Source: Chersky-840 sp963838775 | GTDB taxonomy: Bacteria; Actinomycetota; Acidimicrobiia; Acidimicrobiales; UBA8190 | NCBI GenBank assembly: GCA_963838775.1 | Contig: CAWISP010000037.1 | Coordinates: 42,345-106,344 of the forward strand | Direction of reading: 5' to 3' | DNA length: 64,000 bases | Shown here: piece after piece, positions 15,940 through 24,019 of the stretch | Layout: the number at the start of each line of letters is the position of its first letter | How positions within the stretch are numbered: position 1 is the first letter of the stretch | Notes under the pieces: model-generated | The model's database searches: none | Told to the model about the DNA's origin: nothing | What the model saw: only the letters and a program-made list of their open reading frames with translations | Position numbers and translations under genes: made by a program

Positions 15940-16710
15940 GTGATCACCTTCGAGGGCGTCACCGTGTGCTACGAGTCGACCCTGGCCCTTTCCGACCTGA
16001 CCGATCGGGTCGACGCGGGGGAGTGGGTGGGGCTCATCGGGCCCAACGGGGCGGGCAAGACGACCTTGCTCCGGGCGGTGGCGCGCCTGGTTCCCCACGA
16101 CGGCGAGATCAAGGTCGACGGAGTGACGGTGTCGTCGATGTCGCCCAAGGCGCTGGCCCGGCTCGTCGCCTATGTGCCCCAGCAACCCGAGCTGCCACCC
16201 GACATGACCGTCGGGCAGTACGTCCTGCTCGGACGTTCCCCCCATATCGGCTACTTCAGCTTCGAGACCCGTGGCGACCGGGCCGTGTGCGCAGAGCTCC
16301 TGCGCTCGCTCGATCTCGCCGTCATGGCGGACCGTCGACTCTCGACGCTGTCGGGTGGCGAGCTCCAGCGGCTCGTGCTCGCTCGGGCCCTGGCCCAGCA
16401 GGCGCCCGTCCTCCTCCTCGACGAGCCCACCAGCGCTCTCGACCTGGGTCGCCGGGTCGATGCCCTCGAACTGGTGGACGGTCTGCGGCGCGAGCGCGGG
16501 CTCACCGTGCTCAGCGCGCTGCACGACCTCACGCTGGCGGGCCAGTTCACCGACCGCCTCATCATGCTGGGCGAGGGTCGAGCCGTGTCCACCGGCAAGC
16601 CCGATGAGGTGCTGACCGAAGAGGCCCTGGCGCGCTATTTCGGTGCCAGCGTGCGGGTCATGCGGTCTGAGGACGGTGACCTCGTGGTGGTTCCCCGACG
16701 GTGGCGATGA
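15940..16710 (+). CDS. btuD: Corrinoid ABC transporter ATP-binding protein
   Basis: 256 residues from GTG 10 nt after btuC. Walker A GPNGAGKTT, Q-loop in YVPQQPELP, signature LSGGELQRLVLARAL, Walker B VLLLDEPTSALD and the switch His in ALHDLTLAG are all present. Energises uptake through BtuC. Its stop overlaps a possible in-frame ATG of cobO. Confidence 0.93.
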   Translation: MITFEGVTVCYESTLALSDLTDRVDAGEWVGLIGPNGAGKTTLLRAVARLVPHDGEIKVDGVTVSSMSPKALARLVAYVPQQPELPPDMTVGQYVLLGRSPHIGYFSFETRGDRAVCAELLRSLDLAVMADRRLSTLSGGELQRLVLARALAQQAPVLLLDEPTSALDLGRRVDALELVDGLRRERGLTVLSALHDLTLAGQFTDRLIMLGEGRAVSTGKPDEVLTEEALARYFGASVRVMRSEDGDLVVVPRRWR

Positions 16711-16724
16711 GCAAGGAGAGTGCC

Positions 16725-17303
16725 ATGCCGGACGAAGAGAGTGTCGCCCCCGACCTGACCGAAGGGCCTGCCGAGCCCGAGGGGCGCGTCGCGTCGCTGG
16801 TCCTCGTCAACACGGGGCACGGCAAGGGCAAGTCGTCGTCGGCATTCGGTGTCATGGGCCGAGCCTGGGCGCGGGGTTGGACGGTGGCGGTCGTCCAGTT
16901 CGTCAAGAGCGGGAAGTGGAAGGTGGGCGAGCGGAAACTGGCCGAGCACCTGGGTATCGAATGGTCGACGATGGGCGACGGATTCACATGGGAGTCCACC
17001 GACCTCGACGAGACCGCCGCCAAGGGACGCCACGCCTGGGAGCTCTCCCGAGTCAAGTTGGCGTCGGGTGACTACGACCTCCTCATCCTCGACGAGCTGA
17101 CTTATGCGATCACCTATGGCTGGATCGACGTCGCCGACGTCGTGGCCGGGATTACGGCCCGGGCCCCGAAGACCAACGTGGTGATCACGGGCCGGGACGC
17201 GGCGCCCGAGCTCATCGAAATCGCCGATACGGTCACCGAGATGCGCAAGGTGAAGCACGCCTACGACCGGGGCATCATGGCCCGCAAGGGGATTGAGTTC
17301 TGA
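16725..17303 (+). CDS. cobO: Corrinoid adenosyltransferase (CobA/CobO/BtuR type)
   Basis: 192 residues. ATG 16725 is preferred for the AAGGAG 6 nt upstream; ATG 16707, overlapping the btuD stop, is an alternative. The P-loop NTGHGKGKSSSAFG, followed by VVQFVKSGKWKVGE and LLILDELTYAITYGWID, identifies the CobA-type ATP:cob(I)alamin adenosyltransferase. It would adenosylate imported corrinoids before the later steps encoded downstream. Confidence 0.92.
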   Translation: MPDEESVAPDLTEGPAEPEGRVASLVLVNTGHGKGKSSSAFGVMGRAWARGWTVAVVQFVKSGKWKVGERKLAEHLGIEWSTMGDGFTWESTDLDETAAKGRHAWELSRVKLASGDYDLLILDELTYAITYGWIDVADVVAGITARAPKTNVVITGRDAAPELIEIADTVTEMRKVKHAYDRGIMARKGIEF

Positions 17304-17305
17304 CC

Positions 17306-17977
17306 ATGACCGATCCGTCGGTTGGTGCCTGGGGCTCGGCGGCCATCGAGCCGGAGCTCTTCGAGCACGGCGCGGCCGAGGACGAACTGTCCCTGCTGGT
17401 GTGGCGGTTTCCCGAGCCGCTGTTGGTGGTGACCTCGGCCCCCCTCGGCGGCGGCATGGGACAGCGCGACTGGGTCCTCAATGCCCAGGTACCCCACACC
17501 TATGGGCGCGTCGACCCGGAGACGCATCTGGCCGAGCTCGCGTCCCAACGAGGGCTCACGGGCCCGGGGGTCGGGATGCTCACCGCGGTCGACGTCCGCA
17601 AGGTGTGGCGCGGTGAGGACGGCGGTGCGCGTGTCGACGCCTCGGTGGGCGTCACCATCCCGACGTGGGCCGCCGCACCCGACGAGCCGGCGGGTCCCCC
17701 GCCACCGGGCACGATCAACATCGTGGCCATCGTCCCCGAACGTCTGTCGCGTGCGGCCATGGTCAACGCCGTCATCACCGTGACCGAGGCCAAGGCCCAG
17801 GCTTTGTGGGACGCGGGCGTCCCCGCCACCGGCACGGCGTCGGACGCCGTGTGCGTCGTGTGTCCCGACGAGGGACTGGCGCAGCCCTTCGGTGGACCCC
17901 GGTCGCCATGGGGAGCGCGGCTCGCCCGGGCCGTGTACCGCGCTGTGCGGGCTGGTTGTGCGGACGCCCAGTCGTGA
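17306..17977 (+). CDS. cbiZ: Adenosylcobinamide amidohydrolase
   Basis: 223 residues. Conserved CbiZ features: TSAPLGGGMGQRDWVLNAQV, GVGMLTAVDVRK, ATGTASDAVCVVCPDE and PFGGPRSPWGARLARAVY. In archaea and Rhodobacter, CbiZ cleaves the aminopropanol arm from (pseudo)cobinamide to give cobyric acid, allowing remodelling of scavenged corrinoids. Its place between cobO and cobU, with cbiB downstream to rebuild the arm, fits this route. The stop overlaps the cobU start. Confidence 0.88.
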   Translation: MTDPSVGAWGSAAIEPELFEHGAAEDELSLLVWRFPEPLLVVTSAPLGGGMGQRDWVLNAQVPHTYGRVDPETHLAELASQRGLTGPGVGMLTAVDVRKVWRGEDGGARVDASVGVTIPTWAAAPDEPAGPPPPGTINIVAIVPERLSRAAMVNAVITVTEAKAQALWDAGVPATGTASDAVCVVCPDEGLAQPFGGPRSPWGARLARAVYRAVRAGCADAQS

Positions 17978-18480
17978 TCACGCTCGTCCTCGGCGGCGCC
18001 CGATCCGGCAAGTCGACGGTGGCTGAGGGTCTCGCCTCCGGCCTGGAGCCGCCGGTCACCTACGTCGCCACCCTCCACATCGGCGACGACGCCGACCTGG
18101 CGCCCAGGGTGGCGCGCCACCGGGCGCGTCGTCCCCCGGATTGGCGCACCGTCGACGCCGGTCCCGAGCTCCCGGACGTGCTCCGGGCCGTGGCGGGCAC
18201 GGTGCTCGTGGACTCATTGGGGCCGTGGGTGGGCGCGTCCCCTGGCCTGGAGGTGCAGACCGAGTCGCTGTGCTCGGCGCTGGCCGAGCGTGACGGGGAC
18301 ACGGTCGTGGTCTCCGACGAGGTCGGCTTATCGGTGCACCCGTCGACCGAGGAGGGGCGTCTGTTTCGCGACGCGCTGGGCGCGCTCAACCAAGCCGTGG
18401 CGGCTCGGGCCGACGACGTCATCCTCGTCGTGGCGGGGTGCACCCTCCGCCTCGACCGGCCCGGACCTTCTCGTGCGTAG
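17974..18480 (+). CDS. cobU: Adenosylcobinamide kinase / guanylyltransferase
   Basis: 168 residues from the GTG overlapping cbiZ (GTGA). P-loop LVLGGARSGKST, the RHRARRPPDWRTVD block that carries the guanylated His, VLVDSLGPWV, and SDEVGLSVHPSTEEGRLFRD with ALNQAVAARADDVILVVAG at the end. Phosphorylates and guanylylates adenosylcobinamide to AdoCbi-GDP. The last 8 bp overlap cobS. Confidence 0.92.
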   Translation: MITLVLGGARSGKSTVAEGLASGLEPPVTYVATLHIGDDADLAPRVARHRARRPPDWRTVDAGPELPDVLRAVAGTVLVDSLGPWVGASPGLEVQTESLCSALAERDGDTVVVSDEVGLSVHPSTEEGRLFRDALGALNQAVAARADDVILVVAGCTLRLDRPGPSRA

Positions 18481-19213
18481 GGCGATCGCCTTTCTGACCC
18501 CCTTCGGGGGGGCGGCGGTGCCGTCCCCCGGCACGCTGGACTGGTTCCCGGTCGTCGGCGCCGTCATCGGTCTGGCCGTAGGGGGCGTGTGGTGGTTGGC
18601 GGGACGGGCATGGCCGCTCGCGGCGGCGGGGGGCATCGCGCTCGCTTCCGACGTCGTCCTCACCGGGTACCTGCATCTCGACGGGCTCGCCGACGCCGCC
18701 GACGGGCTGTTGCCTCCCATGGAACGCGACCGCCGCCTCGAGGTCATGCGCGACCCCGCCGTGGGCGCCTTCGGTGCTGTGACCCTGGTCGTGGTGCTGG
18801 TGCTGCGCTTCGGCGCGTTCGCGTCGACCGTCGCCGTGCCCCTGGTGGTGGGTGCCCTGTGGTGCGGGTCGCGAGCGGCCATGGCCGTCGTGGCACGCAC
18901 CACGCACTACGCGCGGCCCGGGGGTCTCGCCACCGCCTTCGTCGACAGCGGCCCCGACGGCCCGCCCGGGCACTCCCGCCAGATGAGCGGGGTCCTCGTG
19001 CCCGGCGTGGTGGGCGTCGTCCTGGCGGTGGGGATGGCGCTCCTCGGACGGGGCGGTCATGGCTTGGCGGCGGTGGGAGCCGAGTGGGTGGCTATGGCCG
19101 GGGTGGTGGTGTTGGCGCGGCGAAGGATCGGGGGCTTCACCGGGGACGTGCTCGGGGCCGCCGGCGTGGTCGGAGAGACTGTCGGCCTACTGGTGCTGGC
19201 GGCGCGGTGGTAA
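18473..19213 (+). CDS. cobS: Cobalamin-5'-phosphate synthase
   Basis: 246 residues from GTG 18473. The N-terminal FLTPFGGAAVP, the acidic active-site motif YLHLDGLADAADGL, ERDRRLEVMRDPAVGAFG and the terminal GGFTGDVLGA are diagnostic. A polytopic membrane enzyme joining AdoCbi-GDP and alpha-ribazole phosphate; here about six hydrophobic segments. Confidence 0.92.
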   Translation: MRRAIAFLTPFGGAAVPSPGTLDWFPVVGAVIGLAVGGVWWLAGRAWPLAAAGGIALASDVVLTGYLHLDGLADAADGLLPPMERDRRLEVMRDPAVGAFGAVTLVVVLVLRFGAFASTVAVPLVVGALWCGSRAAMAVVARTTHYARPGGLATAFVDSGPDGPPGHSRQMSGVLVPGVVGVVLAVGMALLGRGGHGLAAVGAEWVAMAGVVVLARRRIGGFTGDVLGAAGVVGETVGLLVLAARW

Positions 19214-20184
19214 CCGGCCTTACGGTGCGCCGGCCCCGGTCGGGGCGTTGTCGGGGCTCGGCATCGGTGTCGAGGCCCCTGTCGGCGGCCGTCGGTGTCG
19301 TTGCTGACCGTTTCCTCGGAGAGCCGCCCGCCGCCGTGCACCCGGTGCGCCTCTTCGGACTCTGCATGAGCCACGTCGAGGCGAGGGCGTACCGCGACGA
19401 TCGCAACGCCGGTCTTGTCCACGCCGCGTTGGGGACGGCATTGGGAGTGGCCACCGGTGCCGTCGTCGGCTCCACCACCGTCGCCACCTACATCGCCGTG
19501 GCGGGGCGCGAGCTTCGTCGAATCGCCGTGTCGATCGGCGACGCTCTCGAATCGTCGGACCTCGAATGTGCCCGTGCCCTGCTGCCGAGCCTGGTCGGGC
19601 GCGACGTGGACACCCTGGACGGCGCCGGCATGGCGCGCGCCGTCGTGGAGTCGGTCGCAGAGAACACCGTCGACGCCGTCGTGGCGCCGGCGTGGTGGGC
19701 CGCCATCGCAGGAGCACCCGGCGTGCTCGGCTTCCGCGCCGTGAATACGATGGACGCCATGGTGGGGCACCGCAACGACCGGTACCGGCGCTACGGGTGG
19801 GCGAGCGCGCGCCTCGACGACATTGCCGCCTTCGTGCCGGCACGATTGACCGCCGTCCTCGTGGCGGCGGTGCGACCTCGGACCGCGCCGGCGGTGTGGC
19901 GCGCCGTGCGGACCCAGGCCCCGTCGCATCCTTCGCCGAACGCGGGCGTGGCCGAAGCCGCGTTCGCCGCCGCCCTGGACCTGCGCCTCGGTGGGGTGAA
20001 CCGCTATGGCACCGCCACCGAGGACCGTCCCCTGCTCGGTGGGGGGAGCATCGCCGAGCCCGGTGACATCGGGCGGGCCGTGAAGCTGTCCGAGGACGTG
20101 ACCTCGGCGCTCGCCCTCCTCCTCGCCACCGTCGGGCTCGCCCTGACGGCCCATGGCCGGGTGCGGCGTCGGTGGCACCGATGA
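19207..20184 (+). CDS. cbiB: Adenosylcobinamide-phosphate synthase (CbiB/CobD)
   Basis: Up to 325 residues. Landmarks: VADRFLGEPPAAVHPVRLFG, GRDVDTLDGAGMARAVVESVAENTVDAVVAP split over two helices, FRAVNTMDAMVGHRNDRYRRYG, LDDIAAFVPARLTA and SPNAGVAEAAFAAAL. Membrane enzyme attaching (R)-1-amino-2-propanol phosphate to cobyric acid. GTG 19207 overlaps cobS like its neighbours; GTG 19225 or 19267 (closer to the usual family N-terminus) are real alternatives. Confidence 0.9.
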   Translation: MVTGLTVRRPRSGRCRGSASVSRPLSAAVGVVADRFLGEPPAAVHPVRLFGLCMSHVEARAYRDDRNAGLVHAALGTALGVATGAVVGSTTVATYIAVAGRELRRIAVSIGDALESSDLECARALLPSLVGRDVDTLDGAGMARAVVESVAENTVDAVVAPAWWAAIAGAPGVLGFRAVNTMDAMVGHRNDRYRRYGWASARLDDIAAFVPARLTAVLVAAVRPRTAPAVWRAVRTQAPSHPSPNAGVAEAAFAAALDLRLGGVNRYGTATEDRPLLGGGSIAEPGDIGRAVKLSEDVTSALALLLATVGLALTAHGRVRRRWHR

Positions 20185-21179
20185 CCTCGGTACCGGCGCC
20201 GGGCCAACACGGAGGTGATGCCCCGGCGGTGGCGCGTGCCCTGGGCGTCGACCCCACGAGCATGCTCGACCTGTCGCAGTCCCTGAACCCGCTGGCGCCC
20301 GACCCCGTGCCGGTCCTGCGTCGTCATCTCGAGGCGCTGCACCACTATCCCGACGCGGCACGGGCCACGGCCGCGTTGGCCGGCGCCATGGCAGTGGACG
20401 AGCAACGCCTGCTCCTCACCAATGGCGGTGCCGAAGCGATCGGGTTGGTGAGCGCCGAGATGGGTGGACACGTGATCGAGCCCGAGTTCTCGTTGCACCC
20501 CCGCGGGGGCGGCCCACTGTGGCGATCGAACCCGCACAACCCGACGGGGCGACTGGCCCGTCCCGACGCACACGCCGGGGTGTGGGACGAGGCGTTCTAC
20601 GGCCTCGCCACCGGATCCTGGACCCGAGGCGACGCCGACGCGGTGGTGGTGGGATCGCTCACCAAGCTCCTGGCGTGTCCAGGTCTGCGCGTCGGGTACG
20701 TGCTCGCTCCCGTCGGTGAGCCGGACCTGATCGCCCGTTGTCGTCGCCGGCAGCCCGAGTGGGCGGTCAACGGGCTCGTGGCATCCGCCCTCCCCGAGCT
20801 CCTGGCGTCGGTCGACCTCCGGGCTTGCTCGGTCGGGGTCCGGACGCTCCGTGCCCGGTTGGTCGCCGTCCTGCACGACCATGGACTCGACGCCCGACCA
20901 TCTGACGCCAACTGGGTGCTCGTCGAGGCTCCGGGATTGCGGGCCCGCCTGGCCCGTCTGGGCATCGTGGTGCGGGACTGCACGAGCTTCGGGATGACCG
21001 GGCTCGCGCGGATCGCGGTGCCCACCCCGGGGGGCCTCGAGCGGTTGGACGAGGCGCTGACCAGGATCGGTCGATCCGCTTGGGATGACACCGACGTCTG
21101 CACCAACAGCGACGTCTCGACCGGCACCGACATTGCTCACCCCGGACTCGAACATGCTCGACGGAAAGGCGCATCATGA
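20181..21179 (+). CDS. cobC: PLP-dependent aminotransferase, threonine-phosphate decarboxylase-like
   Basis: 332 residues from the ATG overlapping cbiB (ATGA). Class I/II fold: DLSQSLNPLAP near the N-terminus, HYPDAARATAALA, SNPHNPTGRL, WDEAFYG, and the PLP lysine in GSLTKLLACPGLRVGY. In cobalamin clusters this family supplies aminopropanol phosphate from threonine phosphate for CbiB, its direct neighbour. Histidinol-phosphate aminotransferase is the nearest alternative; context favours the B12 role. Confidence 0.82.
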   Translation: MTSVPAPGQHGGDAPAVARALGVDPTSMLDLSQSLNPLAPDPVPVLRRHLEALHHYPDAARATAALAGAMAVDEQRLLLTNGGAEAIGLVSAEMGGHVIEPEFSLHPRGGGPLWRSNPHNPTGRLARPDAHAGVWDEAFYGLATGSWTRGDADAVVVGSLTKLLACPGLRVGYVLAPVGEPDLIARCRRRQPEWAVNGLVASALPELLASVDLRACSVGVRTLRARLVAVLHDHGLDARPSDANWVLVEAPGLRARLARLGIVVRDCTSFGMTGLARIAVPTPGGLERLDEALTRIGRSAWDDTDVCTNSDVSTGTDIAHPGLEHARRKGAS

Positions 21180-22252
21180 GCGGACAGAGGTTTTCCGAAG
21201 CCTGCAGCACCATCGGTCCCGTGGACGGTGACGCGGCCGCCACCGCGGTGCAGTACCACGATCGCCTCACCAAGCCCCGGGGTTCGCTCGGTCGCGTCGA
21301 GGAAATCGGCATCCGGCTGTGCGCCATCGCCGGTGCCTGCCCACCACCGGTTCCCGAACCCGTGACCGTGGCCGTGTTCGCCGGCGATCACGGTGTCGTC
21401 GTCGAGGGCGTGACGCCGTGGCCCCAGGAAGTCACGGCCCAGATGGTGGCGAATTTCTGTGCCGGGGGCGCAGCCATCAACGTCCTCGCCCGCCACGCCG
21501 GTGCCGATGTCGTCGTCGTCGACGTCGGCGTGGCGACACCGATCCCCACCGACTCGGTTGCCCTGGTGCGCAGGAACGTGGCACGGGGCACCCGCAACCT
21601 GGCCGTCGAACCCGCCATGACGATCGAACAAGTCGGTGCCGCCCTCGACATCGGGGTGGAAGTGGCACTGCACGCCGTCGCCGGGGGGGCGCGCATGGTG
21701 GTGACCGGAGACATGGGGATCGGGAACACGACCCCGGCCGCGGCGCTGATCGCGGCATGCTCGGGTCGAAGCGCCGAGGAGGTCACCGGGCGCGGCACTG
21801 GGATCGACGACGCAACGCTGGAGCACAAGAAAGCAGTCATCGGGCGCGCCCTCGACCGGCTCCCCCGTGGAGCCGAGCCCCTGGTCGTGCTGGGCGAGCT
21901 CGGCGGCCTCGAGATCGCGGCGCTGTGCGGCTTCGTCATCGGCGCGGCGTCGCGTCGGGTGCCGGTGTTGGTCGACGGGGTGATCGCCGCGTCCGCCTCC
22001 CTGATGGCCCGGTCGTTTGCCCCCGAGGTCGTCGGGTATCTCCTCGTCGGGCACCGTTCGAGCGAACCGGGATCGTCGGTCGTCCTCGAGGAGCTCGGCC
22101 TGTCTCCGGTCCTCGATCTGGGCATGCGGCTCGGTGAGGGATCGGGCGCCGTTCTCGCGGTTCCGACGGTGCAGGCGGCGGCCAAGATCCTGCGGGAGAT
22201 GGCCACCTTTGACTCCGCCGGGGTCAGCGACAAAGCAGACGCCACCAGTTGA
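21176..22252 (+). CDS. cobT: Nicotinate-nucleotide:dimethylbenzimidazole phosphoribosyltransferase
   Basis: 358 residues from the ATG overlapping the previous stop. Family blocks: TKPRGSLGRVEEI, VFAGDHGVVVEGVTPWPQEV, TGDMGIGNTTPAAAL, LGELGGLEIAALCGF, VGHRSSEPG and the catalytic Glu in MRLGEGSGAVLAV. Makes alpha-ribazole 5'-phosphate for CobS. Full length. Confidence 0.93.
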   Translation: MSGQRFSEACSTIGPVDGDAAATAVQYHDRLTKPRGSLGRVEEIGIRLCAIAGACPPPVPEPVTVAVFAGDHGVVVEGVTPWPQEVTAQMVANFCAGGAAINVLARHAGADVVVVDVGVATPIPTDSVALVRRNVARGTRNLAVEPAMTIEQVGAALDIGVEVALHAVAGGARMVVTGDMGIGNTTPAAALIAACSGRSAEEVTGRGTGIDDATLEHKKAVIGRALDRLPRGAEPLVVLGELGGLEIAALCGFVIGAASRRVPVLVDGVIAASASLMARSFAPEVVGYLLVGHRSSEPGSSVVLEELGLSPVLDLGMRLGEGSGAVLAVPTVQAAAKILREMATFDSAGVSDKADATS

Positions 22253-23742
22253 GAGGAACGATCCTCGTCGCCGGGACATCATCGGGCGCCGGCAAGAGCA
22301 CGTTGGTGACCGGCCTGTGCCGGTGCTGCGCGAGGAGGGGAGTCTCGGTCGCTCCCTTCAAGGCGCAGAACATGTCGCTCAACTCGTTCGTCACCCGTGG
22401 CGGCGAGGAGATCGGTCGTGCCCAGGCATCGCAGGCCCAGGCCGCCGGCGTCGAGCCCGAGGCAGTGATGAACCCGGTCCTGCTCAAACCCGGGACCGAC
22501 TCGCGTAGTCAGGTCATCGTGCTCGGACGGCCCGTAGGGGAGATGGAGGCACGGGCGTACTGGAACGAAAAGGCGAACCTCCTCGGCGTTGTGGTCGAGG
22601 CCTACCGTGAGCTCCAGGAGAGATTCGACGTCGTGATCTGCGAGGGCGCGGGAAGCCCCGCCGAGATCAATCTCCGCGCCGTCGACATCGTGAACCTCGG
22701 GTTCGCTCGGGCCGTCGACGCGCCCGTTGTCGTCGTCGCCGACATCGACAGGGGAGGGATGTTCGCCTCGTTGATCGGTACGGTGGCCCTCCTGGACGAA
22801 GAAGATCAACATCTTGTGCAGGGGTTCGTGGTCAACCGCTTCCGAGGGGACCGAGCCCTTCTCGCGCCGGGCCTCGAGATGCTCCGGACCATGACGGGTC
22901 GACCTACGTTCGGCGTGGTTCCCTTCGCAGAGGACCTCTGGGTCGACGAGGAGGACGGTCCCGACCCGAGTGCGTACCGGGACCCCGGCGCTCCTGCCGG
23001 AGAGGACACGTTGCGGGTGGCGGTCGTTCGGCTGCCGCGGTCGAGCAACCTGACGGACCTCGACCCCCTTGCCGCCGAGCCGGGCGTGACGATCCGTTTC
23101 GCCTCGTACCCGCAGGAGATCGCCGACGCCGACCTCGTGGTGCTCCCGGGAACTCGAGCGACGGTCGACGATCTGCTGTGGCTCCGCCACCGCGGGTTCG
23201 ACAGCGCTTTGCGGCAGCGCGCCGTCGCGCGGCGTCCGATCTTGGGGATCTGCGGCGGGTACCAGATGCTGGGTCTGTCGATCGAAGACAACGTCGAGAG
23301 TAGGCGCGGCACGGTGCAAGGCCTCGGTCTGTTGCCCGTCGAGACCACGTTCGCCCCGGAGAAGGTCCTGGCTCGCGCCGTCCGGAAGCTGGCCGACGGC
23401 ACAACCATCGAGGGATATGAGATCCACCACGGCATCGTGGACCGATCGGGCGGGGACGCCCTCTTTGCCGACGAAGGCTGTCGGGACGGCTCGGTGGCGG
23501 GGACCTCGTGGCACGGCCTGTTCGAGAACGACACGTTCCGACGCGCCTTCCTGGCCGAGGTCGGCCTCGCCGCGGGCCGCTCCTTCGTGGCGTCTCCCGA
23601 TTGTCGGTTCGAGGACATCCGAGAGGCGAGGTTCGACCGTCTCGCCGACATGGTCGCCGAGCACCTGGACACCGAGGCACTCACCCGGCTCATCGAGGGT
23701 CACCGGGTGCGCTACGCCCCAATGCGCATCTCGTCGGCATGA
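22249..23742 (+). CDS. cobQ: Cobyric acid synthase
   Basis: 497 residues, beginning at TTG within TTGA overlapping the cobT stop; the start gives MRGTILVAG, the normal N-terminus. N-terminal dethiobiotin-synthetase-like ATPase (AGTSSGAGKSTLVTGL, PFKAQNMSLNS) and C-terminal GATase with nucleophile Cys in LGICGGYQMLG and His in GYEIHHG. Amidates four side chains of the corrin. Last gene of the operon. Its presence implies either ring synthesis elsewhere in the genome or use of incompletely amidated corrinoids. Confidence 0.92.
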   Translation: MRGTILVAGTSSGAGKSTLVTGLCRCCARRGVSVAPFKAQNMSLNSFVTRGGEEIGRAQASQAQAAGVEPEAVMNPVLLKPGTDSRSQVIVLGRPVGEMEARAYWNEKANLLGVVVEAYRELQERFDVVICEGAGSPAEINLRAVDIVNLGFARAVDAPVVVVADIDRGGMFASLIGTVALLDEEDQHLVQGFVVNRFRGDRALLAPGLEMLRTMTGRPTFGVVPFAEDLWVDEEDGPDPSAYRDPGAPAGEDTLRVAVVRLPRSSNLTDLDPLAAEPGVTIRFASYPQEIADADLVVLPGTRATVDDLLWLRHRGFDSALRQRAVARRPILGICGGYQMLGLSIEDNVESRRGTVQGLGLLPVETTFAPEKVLARAVRKLADGTTIEGYEIHHGIVDRSGGDALFADEGCRDGSVAGTSWHGLFENDTFRRAFLAEVGLAAGRSFVASPDCRFEDIREARFDRLADMVAEHLDTEALTRLIEGHRVRYAPMRISSA

Positions 23743-23859
23743 GGGGCGGAAGCGAGCGTCACTCGCCTGACGGGCCTTCGACGGAGGGCCAACCCAGGGT
23801 CGGGACCTATTTCCCACGTCGGTCACCGCGGATCGTGACGGGGTAGCATCGCAGATTCC

Positions 23860-23936
23860 GGGCGCATAGCTCAGTTGGTTAGAGCGCAGCCTTCACACGG
23901 CTGAGGTCGAGGGTTCGAGTCCCCCTGCGCCCACCA
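23860..23936 (+). tRNA. tRNA-Val (anticodon CAC)
   Basis: Cloverleaf of 77 nt: acceptor arms GGGCGCA (23860-23866) and TGCGCCC (23926-23932), D-arm GCTCAGTTGGTTAGAGC, anticodon arm CAGCC-TTCACAC-GGCTG with anticodon CAC, T-arm GAGGGTTCGAGTCCCCC, discriminator A and encoded CCA. The 3' half is the attachment site of the island that follows. Confidence 0.95.
23891..23934 (+). repeat. Attachment-site copy 1 (attL), in the tRNA 3' half
   Basis: 44 bp running from the anticodon loop to the acceptor end are repeated exactly at 32447-32490 and almost exactly at 53355-53401. Tyrosine integrases commonly use tRNA 3' ends this way, and an integrase gene starts 86 bp downstream. Confidence 0.9.
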
Positions 23937-23978
23937 TCTGAGCTGGGATTTTATCCAAAATGGACTCACCGTTTGCCG

Positions 23979-23999
23979 TTTGTCCTACATTTGTCCTAC
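23979..23999 (+). repeat. Paired integrase arm-type repeats
   Basis: TTTGTCCTAC occurs twice in tandem (23979-23988 and 23990-23999) between the tRNA and the integrase, and again at 32332-32341 just inside the second tRNA-end repeat. Placement near both ends of the same element suggests integrase or excisionase arm binding sites. Confidence 0.55.
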
Positions 24000-24019
24000 G
24001 AACCGGTAGCGTTTCTCCT

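Noticed and set aside
20172..20183. Upstream start for the cobC gene at 20172
   Set aside because: ATG 20181 overlaps the cbiB stop as ATGA, matching the coupling used throughout the operon.
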